NCBI GenBank assembly: GCA_029204045.2
Contig: CM055073.1
Coordinates: 26,379,818-26,443,817 of the forward strand
Origin: Tillandsia leiboldiana
Taxonomy: Eukaryota > Streptophyta > Magnoliopsida > Poales > Bromeliaceae
Reading direction: 5' to 3'
Length of the DNA stretch: 64,000 nucleotides
Shown here: positions 10,769 to 22,316 of the stretch, one piece after another
How positions within the stretch are numbered: position 1 is the stretch's first letter
Layout: each line of letters opens with the position of its first letter
Position numbers and translations under genes: made by a program
The notes under the pieces: generated by a model
Told to the model about the DNA's origin: nothing
Databases searched by the model: none
The model's input: only the letters and a program-made list of their open reading frames with translations

Positions 10769-12976
10769 TCGAGTATTTGAGCCCGGATCCACCTCCAACC
10801 TCAGTCGGGCCGTCTCACCACCAGCATTCTCGGACTACGGCAACCCTCTTTTTGTGAGCCTGGGCGCGGTTGAGCCCCATCAAGCCAAGAGTCACCCCCA
10901 CACCCGATCTGGTTGAGATCTGGCTGCATCCCCGAGCCTGCCTCTGCGGCTGCTCCTCGCCGGCACCGCCGCCGAAACTGGCGTACCCTAGGGGTCCCTC
11001 CCTCCGGCGTGGCCCTGACGTCCCCTGGTCGCCCCATTGCTGGAAAAATCCAGATCTGCCCGAGCTCCTTTGGTGGTGGACGCGGCTTCTTGAACGCTAG
11101 CTGCTTCCTGTCGCCAGCCACTAACCCCGCAGGTCCTCCCTCGTCGGCTGCACTCTTCTCTGACCGGTGCTCGCGCACCCAGGTTGCCGGAACTCGAGTT
11201 GGTGCTCGCTACTCTAGACCTAGCCGAGCTTGAGGCTATTTTTGGCCGAGCTTCATTTTTCGACCATCTTTATTGTCGGCGACATTCCGCCAAGTGAGCA
11301 CGACCTTCCTGAGGTCTTGTAGGTCACCGTGCTCCTGATAATCAGTTTGACTCTGTATATCTGTTTTAACAGTGTCGCTCCTGTAGCTTTTGGAATCTAT
11401 GGTTCACGTAGCCTTAGCATGCTCTTTGGCTACTGTTCGTTCCCGGACAACGAGCATGGGCTTTAGCACGTCGAGACCTATCAGCTTGCACCGCTGGTTG
11501 GTTTTCGAAGCGCATGAAATTTGGTAACGACCCATGAAAACTCTAAATTATGCATTTATGTTGCAATTAGAAAGTAATTAATGGGCTATTGTGCAATTTG
11601 GCCATATGAGCTGCCTCGGTCAGCGTGAATCCATTGTTTGTGAACTCGGGACTGATCGTCCAAGGTTCGATGGCTTTAACGTAGTGCAAATAGGATTTGA
11701 TGCATTAATCGACAAAATCACCAATTTAACGTGTTTTCAGTGCGGGGTTCTCATTCGATCAACATGAATGCCCTATAATTGATGTCGAGCCTTATTGGTT
11801 GGTTACCCTCACTGTCTCGTGTTTTCGGAGACAGTTAGAGGATGACGAGGGGGGTCTAGATCCGAAATTGATATTTTCGGGATCCCGTTCTTGCGTAATT
11901 ATTGTTAAATGCAATTGTTAGCATAAGTTATTGTGTTTGCTGCCCAGACACCTAAGTTGGTGCGTTTTGGGTCAGTCGGTGGTTTGCAGTGTATATACCT
12001 CCCAACGTACTTCGTGGGTTTCGAAAGTGTTCCGATGAGTTTTCAGGAATTTCTGGATCTTGGGAATCGATTAAAGGAAACGATTTCCCAATAGTTTTGG
12101 GATTGTGTGATTAGTGACTTTGGGTCACATAGGGTTTAGTCCTTGACTCAGTGGATCTTTCGTAGGTCTGGACGACGGTCAGGTGCACCTTAGGGGTTAG
12201 GTGCCTTGTTTGATACAGATAGATATTTCGATCCAAAGTTGGTACAATGGTGCTAGTTCGGTGACATTCTCTCCCCCTTTTCCTTCTATTTGATTATACA
12301 TATCATGATGAGTACTTGATTTACCACTAGACTTCAGTTTATGTCGCTCTACTTTTACTTTTGCATATATTCATCTTGACCCAGAGGTAGAGCGGTGACC
12401 TACTGATGGTTGCATGACTTGTTTGACCCGATTGGTCGGTGAGAGGTGATATCTATAAGATATGAGTGATTAGATTTGGTCAGTGGTTTCTTGTGGATTC
12501 GATCTCGGCTACCGATTGTGGGCTATATATTGCATCGATCGTCACAACTCATATGTATTTTGCATACACCAGTGGTTTGGCCACTGCAATAGTATTTTTT
12601 TTTTCTGAAAAAGTGGTCGTGCTTTCGACCCGTAAGCCCCGAATACAGGTGCTTTGCCAGGGGGTTATGTGTAAAGGTGAGTGAGCATGGTGTGGCATTG
12701 TCTATGGTCTTTAGACTGACATGATGAGTGATTTGGTATTTTTGAATTGTTTGTCCGGTTGATGCATGTTTATATTTTACAGTAGCTGTCGGTTATTCAG
12801 TTATAGTTCTTTCCAATTATTATTACTATTGTACTTCTTTTACCTATTCACTATTGTTGACCTTATTGCTCATCGTTACAGCTCGCCTTCGTCGGCTTGC
12901 AGTATCTATTGAGAGACCCTAGTTGGTTTCTCACTTTCTTCTAGTTTCAGGTGCCACGGGAGGTGATAGTCGGGAT
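10553..12976 (+). other. Probable body of an old Gypsy-type LTR, interrupted by Gyp-1
   Basis: The region has the layout of the Gypsy LTRs seen elsewhere in this window: a CT microsatellite leader (10729-10764), a GC-rich segment (about 10600-11240), then long AT-balanced non-coding sequence. It ends in CCCTAGTTGGTTTCTCAC, then TTTCAGGTGCCACGGG, then GATAGTCGGGAT, which resembles the TCTCAC...GCAGGT...TGTCGGGA block near the end of the solo LTR at 23950-27996. Neither LTR terminus is visible, and Gyp-1 enters at 12977. The short ORFs here are not credible. The assignment is by resemblance only. Confidence 0.4.
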
Positions 12977-14810
12977 TGTCACGCCCCGGCGTCGAAACTG
13001 CGACCCGGGCTCGCCAACAGATCCGCCGCCCATACGGGAAGCCCCGTATAGACGAAGCGACTAACCTGCAAAAGAAAGAAACTCCACTATACAGATATCA
13101 GAGCTGAAAAGTAAACTGCTATAAATAAAATAAAATAAAATAAAATAAATACAACTCCACGGATGTACAATCCAAGTCCTCACAAATACATAAGTCTCTC
13201 AACTAAAAGAAAGGAAAAAAGTACAAATCTGAACCTCACTACAAAGGTCTCTCAAAATAAAACTCTCAAAAATAAAAAGGGGGTACATCTACTCTCTCAG
13301 GAAGACGACTGGTAGGGATCTATCTCGCGACTCCCTCACCTCGATCAGCAGGATCAGCAACTGGAGCAGCAGGAACCGGAGTAGAGGTCCCTGGGGAAAA
13401 ATACACCACGACGGGTGTGAGAACTACATCCCACAGTAGTTCTCAGTGGGTACCGCCAACAAGCCCGACGGTCTGCCCACTAAGTCTACTAGAGGCATAA
13501 GATAACAGAAAACTGAAGAAAGAAAAGCTGAAAATAACTCTACAGCTACCCTGCCTCTATCTACTATGCTCAAAGGGTGATACAGATGAAAATGATGCAT
13601 CGACTCAAACTTAGTATACTCAATCAACCCAATCACAGTGACTGCCACATAGGGTCCAGTCAAACCTGCGCCCACCTACTGCCGCACATCCACAAGAGGA
13701 CGGGTCTACCGTAGGGTGTCCGTGACTGCCAAAACTGGCCCAGCCAGAGGGACTGCGTCGACAAGTTGCGATAGCAAAGTAACAGGCCCAACTCCGGAGT
13801 GGCACTCGAGGGGCGCGACCCCACCGAGGAAAGTATCAGCGCATCTCTGTCGAGCTCAATGTGGCTCATGCAGGCTATAGTCCAAATCCACGATCAACAA
13901 GATCGACAATAACCAACATCACATCTCTAACTCACTAGCTGAAAATATCCAACAGCTAGGGCTGCCGTCAACCCAACGGCTCCCTAAAACAGAACACCAA
14001 CCCATAACGACACAACACAGACCGACACCATAAGGGTTCGGAAACCCCGATAGGTCGGTGCCTAGAACCCTAATCAAACAAGAACAGACTCTAGGCTCCG
14101 CCTATTGAAGTTTCGGACCCCCTTACAGTTCGGGAACATGACAACCTTAGTATGACATGCGGAAGACACCAACCAGGGTCCGGAAGTTCCAAAGGACCAA
14201 AACCTACAACCCTATCAAACAAGAACATGTTCCAGGCACGGTCCCCGTAGCTTTCGTCCCGAAACAGAAACAGAAAATGCCCCCCAGAAAGAATAACAGC
14301 TCGACATGCAACTCACTAGCCGGGTATACTCCACAATCGGCAACAATGAAGGGTCCGAGAACCCCGAAAGACTAGAACCTACAACCCAAATCAAACAAGA
14401 ACAGGCTCTAGGCATAGCCCCTCGTTGTTTTCGAACTAGTGAAAAGGCAGCCCTTAGAACCCAGACCACTCGAATCATCTCGAGTGGGTAAGTTTATAGG
14501 AAAAAGGTGACATTTATTACTGAAAGTCATTTTTCACTCAAACCCATGCGGGGTGAGGACTAAAATAGTTTCTTTTTTGAAAGCCATCTAGATTTGAGAG
14601 AAATCCATTTTTTTAATGATTTTTAGTTCTTTTTAGAAAAACAGTTTGAAAACAAGTTTTATATTCAAACCTTGAAGAGCTAATGCCTTCGTCCAATCAA
14701 ACAAACACAGACTCCGGCGACCCTATGATGCTTCGAAGAAAACATTGGTTGACTAAAATCGTGTGTGTGTCCAAAAAGGTTCTGGGTTCAAGGTCCTGCT
14801 ATCACTAGTA
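12977..14810 (-). mobile_element. Gyp-1 left (3') LTR, first part
   Basis: Gyp-1 is a minus-strand Gypsy-type element, so this is its 3' LTR read backwards. It begins TGTCACGCCCCGG, the end of the LTR in element sense. The same sequence occurs at 53425-55626 as the 5' LTR, so the pair is secure. Inside are a TAAAATAAAA microsatellite (about 13118-13149) and four dispersed copies of TCAAACAAGAACA or a close variant (near 14077, 14216, 14392 and 14697). The LTR is cut at 14810 by Sire-A and resumes at 50353. Short ORFs in it recur in both LTRs but have no recognised product. Confidence 0.85.
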
Positions 14811-15038
14811 TGTTAAGGATTTTAGTTTTGGCGTATTTCGTGAAAGTTTTTAAGTCTTGAAGATTGAAGATAAAGAAACTCGGATCATATACCTCAATCT
14901 CAAGAAAGAAGAATTCAAAATGATCAGGTAAGTTTAACTAAACATTAATGGTGATCTGAATACTTCTTATAATGTAGAAACACTTGGATGGGTTTTTAAT
15001 CGCATAAAAATAAAAAACTGGACAAGTTACATGTTCAG

Positions 15039-15325
15039 GATCCGGAACAGGGAACTACAGTCCGGACCCCGAACGTTGGTAGTTCATGCACAAATCCAGT
15101 CCGGACCATAGGATTTTGTTCCGGACCCCGAATGTGGATTTTGGTGAAACTGCATGAACAGTCCGGACCATAGGATTTTGTTTCGGACCCCGAACGTGGA
15201 GTTTACTGAAACTGCATGAACAGTCCGGACCGTGGATTTCATTCCGGACCCCGAACCTTGATTTTTCAGGAATTCTCTGAAAAACAACGACAGTCCTGAA
15301 CGAGCCTAATCCGGTCCGGACCATC
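15039..15325 (+). promoter_or_regulatory. CCGGACC palindrome array upstream of the LTR TATA box (Sire-A)
   Basis: Nine or so copies of TCCGGACC or a close variant alternate at about 60-bp double-unit spacing. Each pair reads AGTCCGGACCATAG, then TTCCGGACCCCGAA about 15 nt later. Corresponding arrays lie at 28650-28937 (Sire-A 3' LTR), 30691-30925 (Sire-B), 30132-30355 and 49409-49630 (Sire-C) and 56457-56690 (Sire-D). In Sire-B and Sire-D nearly every unit is CCGGATC instead. The position just upstream of the TATA box suggests enhancer-type binding sites. Repeated palindromes are, as I recall, a known Sirevirus LTR trait. Confidence 0.8.
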
Positions 15326-15388
15326 GTGCGGGAAAAATTCTGTTACAATCAGTTTTTGATTCTTATCCTCTTCCAATGGTTTCTAACC

Positions 15389-15397
15389 TATAAGTAA
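15389..15397 (+). promoter_or_regulatory. LTR TATA box (Sire-A)
   Basis: TATAAGTAA lies in the conserved context TTCTAACC...CCCTA. The same position reads TATATATAG in Sire-B (30979) and TATAAATAG on the minus strand in Sire-C (49334-49343) and Sire-D (56382-56391). Conservation across copies supports it as the genomic-RNA promoter. Confidence 0.75.
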
Positions 15398-15720
15398 ACC
15401 CTACGATTCATTTTTTAGGGTAATCCAAAGGGAATCCAAAATAATCCAAGATAATCCACAATAAGGTTTTTATCTCCATAAATGAACGAGGAAATTAAAC
15501 GGATGAAAAACTTATAGATCCACATATAGAGAAGAAAGGAAATAACTAGATTTAATTCTATGTTTCTTCATCTATATTAATTAATTTGATTCTAGGTTTT
15601 CATACTCAGATTTTGAGTAGAATCAAATTAATGAATACTTAGATGACATTTCCGATCTATCTTTGATCTAAGTATTCGGCGGATTATCACCACCCAAAAA
15701 TAACGATTTTCCCAAATCGG

Positions 15721-15904
15721 CGCGTGGACTCGCGTGGCCTTGTGGATTCAAGGTGCTACCGCTCTCGTGGATTCAGAGCGAGGTACGTTCGTGGATTTGA
15801 GACGTACTACTGGGTGAAGACCGTGGATTCGGTCAGACGTCGTGGACTCGACGTTGGACGCTGTGGATTCGGCGTTGGACGCAAATCGTGGATTCGAGGC
15901 GCGT
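15721..15904 (+). promoter_or_regulatory. Eight-hairpin TGGAYT-loop array in LTR leader (Sire-A 5' LTR)
   Basis: Eight consecutive short hairpins share a TGGATT or TGGACT loop, with loops at 15725, 15743, 15768, 15792, 15824, 15843, 15864 and 15889. The stems differ but are complementary: CGCG/CGCG, CCTTG/CAAGG, GCTCT/AGAGC with a bulge, GTACGTTCG/TGAG-A-CGTAC, GACCG/CGGTC, ACGTCG/CGACGT, ACGCTG/CGGCGT, and TCG/CGA above an internal loop and ACGC/GCGT. The array lies about 330 nt after the TATA box and about 300 nt before the primer site, so it is in the genomic RNA leader. A 93-residue frame rich in DSRG runs through it but is explained by the repeat. Function is unknown. Confidence 0.8.
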
Positions 15905-16206
15905 TGCGGAGCGAGCGGAGAAGATCAACTCGGAGCGTATGGAAAAAGGATGAGTCGTCTGTGAGTGCGTTATATCACCTTTGTACGTGTTATAATCTTA
16001 GTTGATTTCACCGTGTTATCGGTCCCGTGGTTTTTTACTCCTGGTTTTGGAATTTTCCACGTAAAAATCTTGCGTGTTATTTTCATTTCCGCATTATATT
16101 TTTATTACGCAAAATTTTTTGAGTGTTTATCGTTTACACCTATTCACCCCCCCTCTAGGTATTTTTTTTCCTATTTAGATCCTTATTATTGAGGTGACCC
16201 AACAAT

Positions 16207-16218
16207 TGGTATCAGAGA
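16207..16218 (+). other. Primer binding site, initiator tRNA-Met (Sire-A)
   Basis: TGGTATCAGAG begins two bases after the LTR end and is complementary to the 3' end of plant initiator tRNA-Met, the usual primer for plant Copia elements. Sire-B and Sire-C carry TGGTATCGGAG, one base different. Confidence 0.9.
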
Positions 16219-16237
16219 GGGAATAGGGTTGTAAACA

Positions 16238-18030
16238 ATGGTTGAAGGTGAAAACATCAACAGACCCCCGTTCTTCGATGGAACAAACTATTCCTACTGG
16301 AAAGTACGGATGAAAGTCTTTTTAATTTCCATCGATGAACGGGTGTGGCAATCTATCGAGTTAGGATGGTCAAATCCAACTGAAGTTATTGTTGGTGTTC
16401 ACACCATCAAACCTAGGTCGAAATGGACCAAGGAAGAGATTGACTCATCTTCTTACAATGGCAAAATAATTAACGCCTTATTTAATGCTTTGTCGCAAAC
16501 TGAGTTCTCTCGCGTCTCGGCATGTGAGACTGCGAAAGAAATCTGGGATGTTCTTCAAGTTACACATGAGGGAACTAACCTTGTGAAAATTCAGAAACTG
16601 CAAATGCTTACGAGCAAGTTTGACTCTATTTTCATGGCAGAAAATGAATTTTTTACAGTTACTATACGCGATTGCAAGACATCGTGAATACATGTGCTAA
16701 CTTGGGAGAGAAAATTTCAGAATTTAAAATTGTAAGAAATATTTTAAGGACTCTTCCTGAAAGATTTCGTTCTAAGGTTACGGCCATTGAAACTGTTAAA
16801 CACCCGGACGAAATCCGTGTAGAAGAATTAGTTGGTTCATTAAAAATATATGAAATGACATTTCCTACTAACTATTCTTCTGAAAAAGCATCTACTTCTA
16901 AGTCTTCAGGTTTTGCGTTGAAAACAACAAAAGAAGAAGACGCGGATTCTTCCTCCTCAGACGATGACGAGAACCTATCTATGGAGGACTTTGAGAAGCA
17001 ACTTGCTCTCTTGACAAAAAAATTTCGCCGAAACTTTCGAAGGGGTAATTCAAGTAAAACTTCATCCTTCGTAAAGTCGAAGAAAGGTAAAGGTTTTTCA
17101 AGCCACAAGTCAAGAAAGCAAGAGAGTTTTTCAAAGGATAAGAAAAGTTTAGAGGGACAAGTCCAATGCTTCAAGTGCCGAGGGTACGGCCATATCTCAA
17201 CGGAGTGTCCCAATAAGAATCCGTCAAAGAAGAAAGCGATGCAAGCCGTCACTTGGGATGACACCTCAACGTCAAATGAGTCATCTTCCAGTGATGAAGA
17301 GAATAACGCAATGGCATTCCACGCGTCCACAACTTCACCTTTCGTGTGCTTTATGGCAAGTACATCCGATTCCTTGTCCAACTCCTCCCAAGTTGAAAAG
17401 AATGCAACGGACAACGAATCGAGCAACTCCGAAGGTGAAGACTTTGCTTTTGCCTACCATAAACTCTTAAGTGATTCAAAGAAACTGGCAAAGCAAAACA
17501 AGGGGTTGAGAGGGAGATTGCAGGATCTCGAAGAAGAAGTAAAAAGGGTAACTTCTCTCTCGACCGGTCTTGAAGTGGAAAGGGATAACCTGATAAAAGC
17601 AAATGCTTCACTTCAAGAGAAAAATGAGCATTTCGAGAAGGAACATGTAAAAATGGTTGATAAAGCTGGTTACTTTTTGAAGCTCTACTCCGAGGCTCGA
17701 CAGGAAAATATGGAGATGACGAAGACCATTTTCCAACTTAAAGATGATTTAAAGAGATTTTCTTCTAGAAGGAGCAAGTTGGATAAGATGCTTGGTCTTG
17801 GTCAAACGAACCGTTTCGGCCTTGGATACAATCGAACTGAAGACAATCCTAGTTCGATTGGGACAGTTTTTGTGCCCCAGTCGGTAACTCCTCCTCCGAC
17901 GACGGAATTCACTGCAATCAACGACAACAACCTTACCTTACCTACTTCGGGATCGTCAAGTACAAAGGTATGTTTTCGTTGTGGTTATGCAGGGCATGTA
18001 AGAAGAAATTGCAAGATTGGAGCGAAATGA
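16238..18030 (+). pseudogene. gag: Sire-A gag, frameshifted
   Basis: Gag forms the particle and binds the genomic RNA. The ATG at 16238 gives INRPPFFDGTNYSYWKVRM, the UBN2-type Copia gag start. The reading continues in another frame from about 16660 after a one-base loss just past MAENE. The second part has the CCHC knuckle CFKCRGYGHISTEC near 17170, an acidic serine-rich linker, a coiled-coil stretch (about 17450-17770) and a second knuckle CFRCGYAGHVRRNC near 17970. A TGA at 18028 interrupts just after it, where Sire-B reads through. Gag and pol share one frame in this family. Confidence 0.9.
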
Positions 18031-21000
18031 TCAAATCAAGCACCTCTTGCAACTACTACCAATAAGTTCACTCCCCGGAAATCAAAGAAGGATTTTTCAA
18101 AAGAAAAGAACATTGGTAGTACATTAAACAAGACGACGACGTCAAGGAAAAGCGATGAATCAATCAAGACGCTTTCACCTAGGAGAATAACTTCACAATC
18201 ATTGTCAACGCAGTCAAAAAAGGTTTGGGTGCGCAAAGGCGAAATCTTCCCTTGTCTTGTTGTTCATACTTCTTTATGCTTATGACAACTCGTTTTGGTA
18301 TCTGGATAGTGGATGTTCCCGTCACATGACCGGTGACAAAAACAGTTTTCAAACTTTAGAGAAAATCTCCGGAGGACATGTTGTTTTCGGAGACGGTCGT
18401 TCTTCCAAAATTGTTGGAAAAGGAACAATCGCTATTCCAGAAGGCCCGGTTTTGAACAATGTCTTATTTGTTGAAGGCCTAAAGACTAACCTCATTAGTA
18501 TAAGTCAACTTTGTGACAATGGTTTCTCAGTTAATTTTTCTTCTATAGAATGTATTGTAACTGATAAGGACCATGTATTCCTTTTGAAAGGGGTTAGGTC
18601 AGAAAATAATTGCTATATTGTTTCAAACAAAATTTTTGAAAAGTGTAACCTAGTTTCTTTAGATAATGAAACTCTTTGGCATGAAAGACTAGGTCACATA
18701 AATTTTAAAGAATTAGCAAGGATTTCAAATAAAGACGTGGTTAAGGGGGTTCCTAAACTTTCTTTTAAAGATAACATTGTGTGTAGAGGTTGTCAAAAGG
18801 GAAAACAATCAAGGGTTGCACACAAGAACTTAAACCACGTTGGTACCAATCGGCCTTTGGAATTACTGGGGCCGACTCGTCAACCATCTTTGGGAGGTAA
18901 ATGGTATATTTTTCTTTTGGTTGATGATTTCTCTAGATATTCATGGGTAACATTTTTAAAAGAGAAAGCGGATACTTTCGATTCTTTTCATTAGGTTTGT
19001 CATCGTATTATGATTGAAAGAAATGAAAAGATAGTTTGTGTTCGAAGTGATAGAGGTGGAGAATTCATTAATTCCAAATTCATTGATTTTTGCACTTCCA
19101 ACGGCATAAAACATGAATTCTCAGCACCCTATACACCTCAGCAGAATGGTGTAGTTGAGCGCAAAAACAGGGTTGTTCAAGAGATGGCGCGTGTGATGCT
19201 TCATAGCCGGAAACTCCCGTTACATTTTTGGGCTGAAGCTGTGAACACCGCCGTCTATGTAATTAATCGAGAGTATTTGCGCCCGGGAACTTTAAATACA
19301 CCATATGAGCTGTGGTTCTATAGAAAACTGAATATCAAATATTTTCGTATCTTTGGGAGCCATTGTTATATTTTACGTGATCGCAAAAATCTTGGTAAAT
19401 TCGACTCTCGAAGTGACGAAGGGATTTTCATGGGTTATTCTACAAACAGTAGAGCATATCGGGTATTTAACTTGGAATCTAAAACGATGGTAGAATCTAT
19501 AAATGTTAATGTAGATGAAGCTTTCCATTTTACATCTGATAAATCTACCCCTGATATGTCTCTAGATGATGATACTCCTGTAAATGCATCTTCCCATAAT
19601 AACTCTTTTGATAAAGTTGATGCATCTAATGGTTCTTCTAGTTTATCTGAAATGCAGGAATCATCTCATGCACCTCCGAGTACTCCGTTACCTCAAACGC
19701 TACGGATCTCCAAGGATCATCCGGAATCGAACATTATTGGAGACCCACAAGAAGGAGTCAGGACTCGGAGACAGTTGGTTTGTGGAGTCGCATGTTACGT
19801 CTCCATGGTAGAACCAAAGAACGTCGATGAAGCTCTTCAGGATGACTACTGGATTGAAGCAATGCAGGAAGAGCTCCATCAGTTCGAAAGAAACAAAGTC
19901 TGGGAACTAACGAAGCCACCGAAGCAACACAATGTGATTGGTACTAAATGAATTTTCAAGAATAAGAAAAACGAGGATGGTACCATCATCAGAAACAAAG
20001 CACGTCTAGTTGCTCAGGGCTATTCACAAATAGACGGAATAGACTTTGATGAGACGTTCGCCTCGGTAGCTCGACTCGAGTCGATTCGTATGTTGTTAGC
20101 GATTGCTTGTCATTTTAAAATCAAACTCTTTCAAATAGACGTTAAGAGCGCGTTTTTAAATGGGTTTTTGAACGAGGAAGTTTATGTGGCTCAACCGAAA
20201 GGTTTTGTAGACTATAAACAACCTAACCATATTTTTCGTTTGAAAAAGGCTCTTTATGGTCTAAAATAAGCACCGCGAGCGTGGTACGAAAGACTAACAA
20301 AGCACCTATTGGAAAAGGGCTACACTCGAGGGGGAGCAGACCAGACTCTCTTTGTGAAGCATTATCAGGATAATTTCATTGTAGCACAAATCTATGTCGA
20401 TGACATTGTATTTGGTGCAACTAGAGACAATGATGCTTTTAAATTCGCGGAAACCATGGAAAGCGAATTTGAGATGTCTATGATGGGCGAACTGACATAC
20501 TTTCTTGGATTGCAAGTGAAACAAAATGATGATGGCATTCATTTGTGCCAATCCAAGTATGCAAGGGAGTTGGTGAAGAAATTCGATTTAGAGAACTCTA
20601 AAGACTTTCCGACTCCGATGGGAACTAGCAATAAGGGATTACTAGGAAGTGAATCTCTTAGTGAAAGTGTAGACGAGAAGCTTTATCGTAGCATGATTGG
20701 AAGTCTACTCTACCTCACGGCTAGTCGCCCAGATATATCCTTTAGTGTTGGGATTTGCGCGAGATATCAATCAGCACCAAAGGAGGCTCACCTGAAAGCG
20801 GTGAAATGGATCATCCGGTACGTCAAAGGAATACTGAACTTCGGAATTTGGTATCCTATGGGAACAACGCTTGATATTATAGGATATTCAGATGCCGATT
20901 GGGCAGGATCTGTGGATGATCGGAAAAGTACGAGTGGTGCATATTTTTATCTTGGCCATTGCCTTGTTGCATGGCATAGTAAAAAACAAAACTGCATAGC

Positions 21001-21343
21001 ACTCTCGACTGCCGAAGCGGAATATATTTCAGCGGGTAGTTGTTCAACTCAACTTATTTAGATGAAAAGCATGTTGAGCGACTTCCGAATTTCAGCAACT
21101 TCGGTAACTATTCTTTATGACAACACAAGTGCTATAAATATTTCTAAAAATCCTGTGTTGCACTCGAGAACAAAACACATTGAACTTAGATATCATTTTC
21201 TAAGAGAGCTAGTTGAATCAAATATTCTTCAAATTTCCTATATTTCAACTGAAGATCAATTAGCTGACATTTTAACAAAACCTTTGGATCAAAAACGGTT
21301 TATTCATTTACGTAAAGCAATTGGAATGTTTTCTTTGAAATAA
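18031..21343 (+). pseudogene. pol: Sire-A pol (protease, integrase, RT, RNase H), multiply broken
   Basis: The order is the Copia one. The protease site LDSGCSRHMTGD is near 18300 and the integrase HHCC zinc domain near 18675-18800. The integrase core has RSDRGGEF and NGVVERKN, then RT with YVDD near 20396, then RNase H with DADWAGSVDDRKS and STAEAEYISA. Breaks against Sire-B: a 2-base loss near 18270, TAG at 18992, TGA at 19949, TAA at 20267 and TAG at 21059. A 15-bp in-frame deletion near 18867 removes the HMDLM box with the first catalytic Asp of integrase. It cannot encode an active polyprotein. Confidence 0.9.
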
Positions 21344-22316
21344 CACTTTTTGAAATCATTGCTTAGGTTAGGTTTTGTTTTGTGTTTTTGTTCATTATCT
21401 ATGTTTGTACATAGAACATTAATTGAGCATATGTAATTGAGTTTACTTGCATCCTTTCATATATTTTGAAATTTATTATGATTTGAATATCGTAATAATT
21501 CATTTGATGCAATGATCATTTATGTCAATTAAGTTATCTTTAATTGATCAAAGTCAATTTCTCTCCCATATGATCTCTTGGTATAGTTTTTATCATATTT
21601 AAAAATTGAGTTAAGTATGAATCTCGAGATCAATTTTTGGTTGAATACCTTATATCTTAAATAATTGATAACCAATTGAGGGGGAGTTTGTTAAAATATT
21701 TATGCTCATAAGATGTGGAAAGAGTTACATCCCATTGAGGAGTGTGAAAACTACCACCACATGGAAGAAAGAGCTACCACGTCGGTCGTCCGAGTACTGT
21801 GTGCAGCTACCACATGTATACCAAGCATGGTTTTTCAAGTTGAATAGATAAAATGCTTTTTGGAATACTTGACTCTGTCAAATTCCAAGGTTGGTATAAG
21901 GTGGGGATTTTATTGACTCTGTCAAATTCCAAGGTTGGTATAAGGTGGGGATTTTATTGAAAGATGCTCAAAGAGCCACTCCTTACAATAAATTGATTAG
22001 ATATATTATCTAACATATTTGGGATTTCAAACATCTATTGATCTTGGTACTTCATTTTCTTTGCAAGATTAATGATTTGATAAACGCATTACTCATAAGA
22101 TCAAGTTAGATGTGATTAAACTTGTTCAACTTTAAAGGTTTTAATTTTTATAAATTTTTATTTCATTTCTTGGATATTATTGATAGATTTTGCACAATCT
22201 ATTTCTTTTGATGTGAAATGATGATTTTTGTTTAAAGTTGACATGCAAAAGTGCTTACAATCTTTTTCTGGATTTCCTGGAATTTTCCTAAATTTTTCTG
22301 AAGAAAAAGTTTGGAG
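21344..22316 (+). other. Sire-A spacer between pol and third ORF
   Basis: Non-coding in all copies. It holds the PPT-like tract GAGGGGGAGTTTG at about 21678 and a conserved block with repeated ACTACCACCACATGG and GCTACCAC motifs (about 21720-21830). Sire-A alone has a perfect 44-bp tandem duplication (21869-21912 and 21913-21956) that is single-copy in Sire-B and Sire-C. The Sire-B counterpart is about 36896-37830 and the Sire-C counterpart about 42550-43471. Confidence 0.7.

Larger units (their letters stand above)
14811..16204 (+). repeat. Sire-A 5' LTR
   Basis: A 1,394-bp LTR from TGTTAAGG to CCAACA. In order it holds a repeated CCGGACC palindrome array (15039-15325), a TATA box TATAAGTAA at 15389, an array of eight hairpins (15721-15904) and a 3' part ending in the pyrimidine-rich TTCACCCCCCCTCTAGG. 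It matches 28423-29327 plus 49862-50347. By eye there are about a dozen differences over the last 480 bp, several of them C-to-T or G-to-A, so this is not a recent insertion. Confidence 0.95.

Noticed and set aside
12466..12684. A 72-residue ORF in the 10.5-13 kb region
   Set aside because: Short and unrecognised, within sequence that looks like an LTR body; expected by chance.
15039..15325. Regular repeats about 60 bp apart resembling a CRISPR array
   Set aside because: This is plant LTR sequence. The repeats are 8-10-bp palindromes, the intervening sequence is itself repeated, and no cas genes exist.
15724..16005. A 79-93-residue ORF starting MDSRGLVDSRC, present in several LTR copies
   Set aside because: It runs through the hairpin array, and its repeated DSRG-type residues follow from the repeated GTGGATTCG. 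Different copies end at different places and stem pairing explains the conservation better than coding does.
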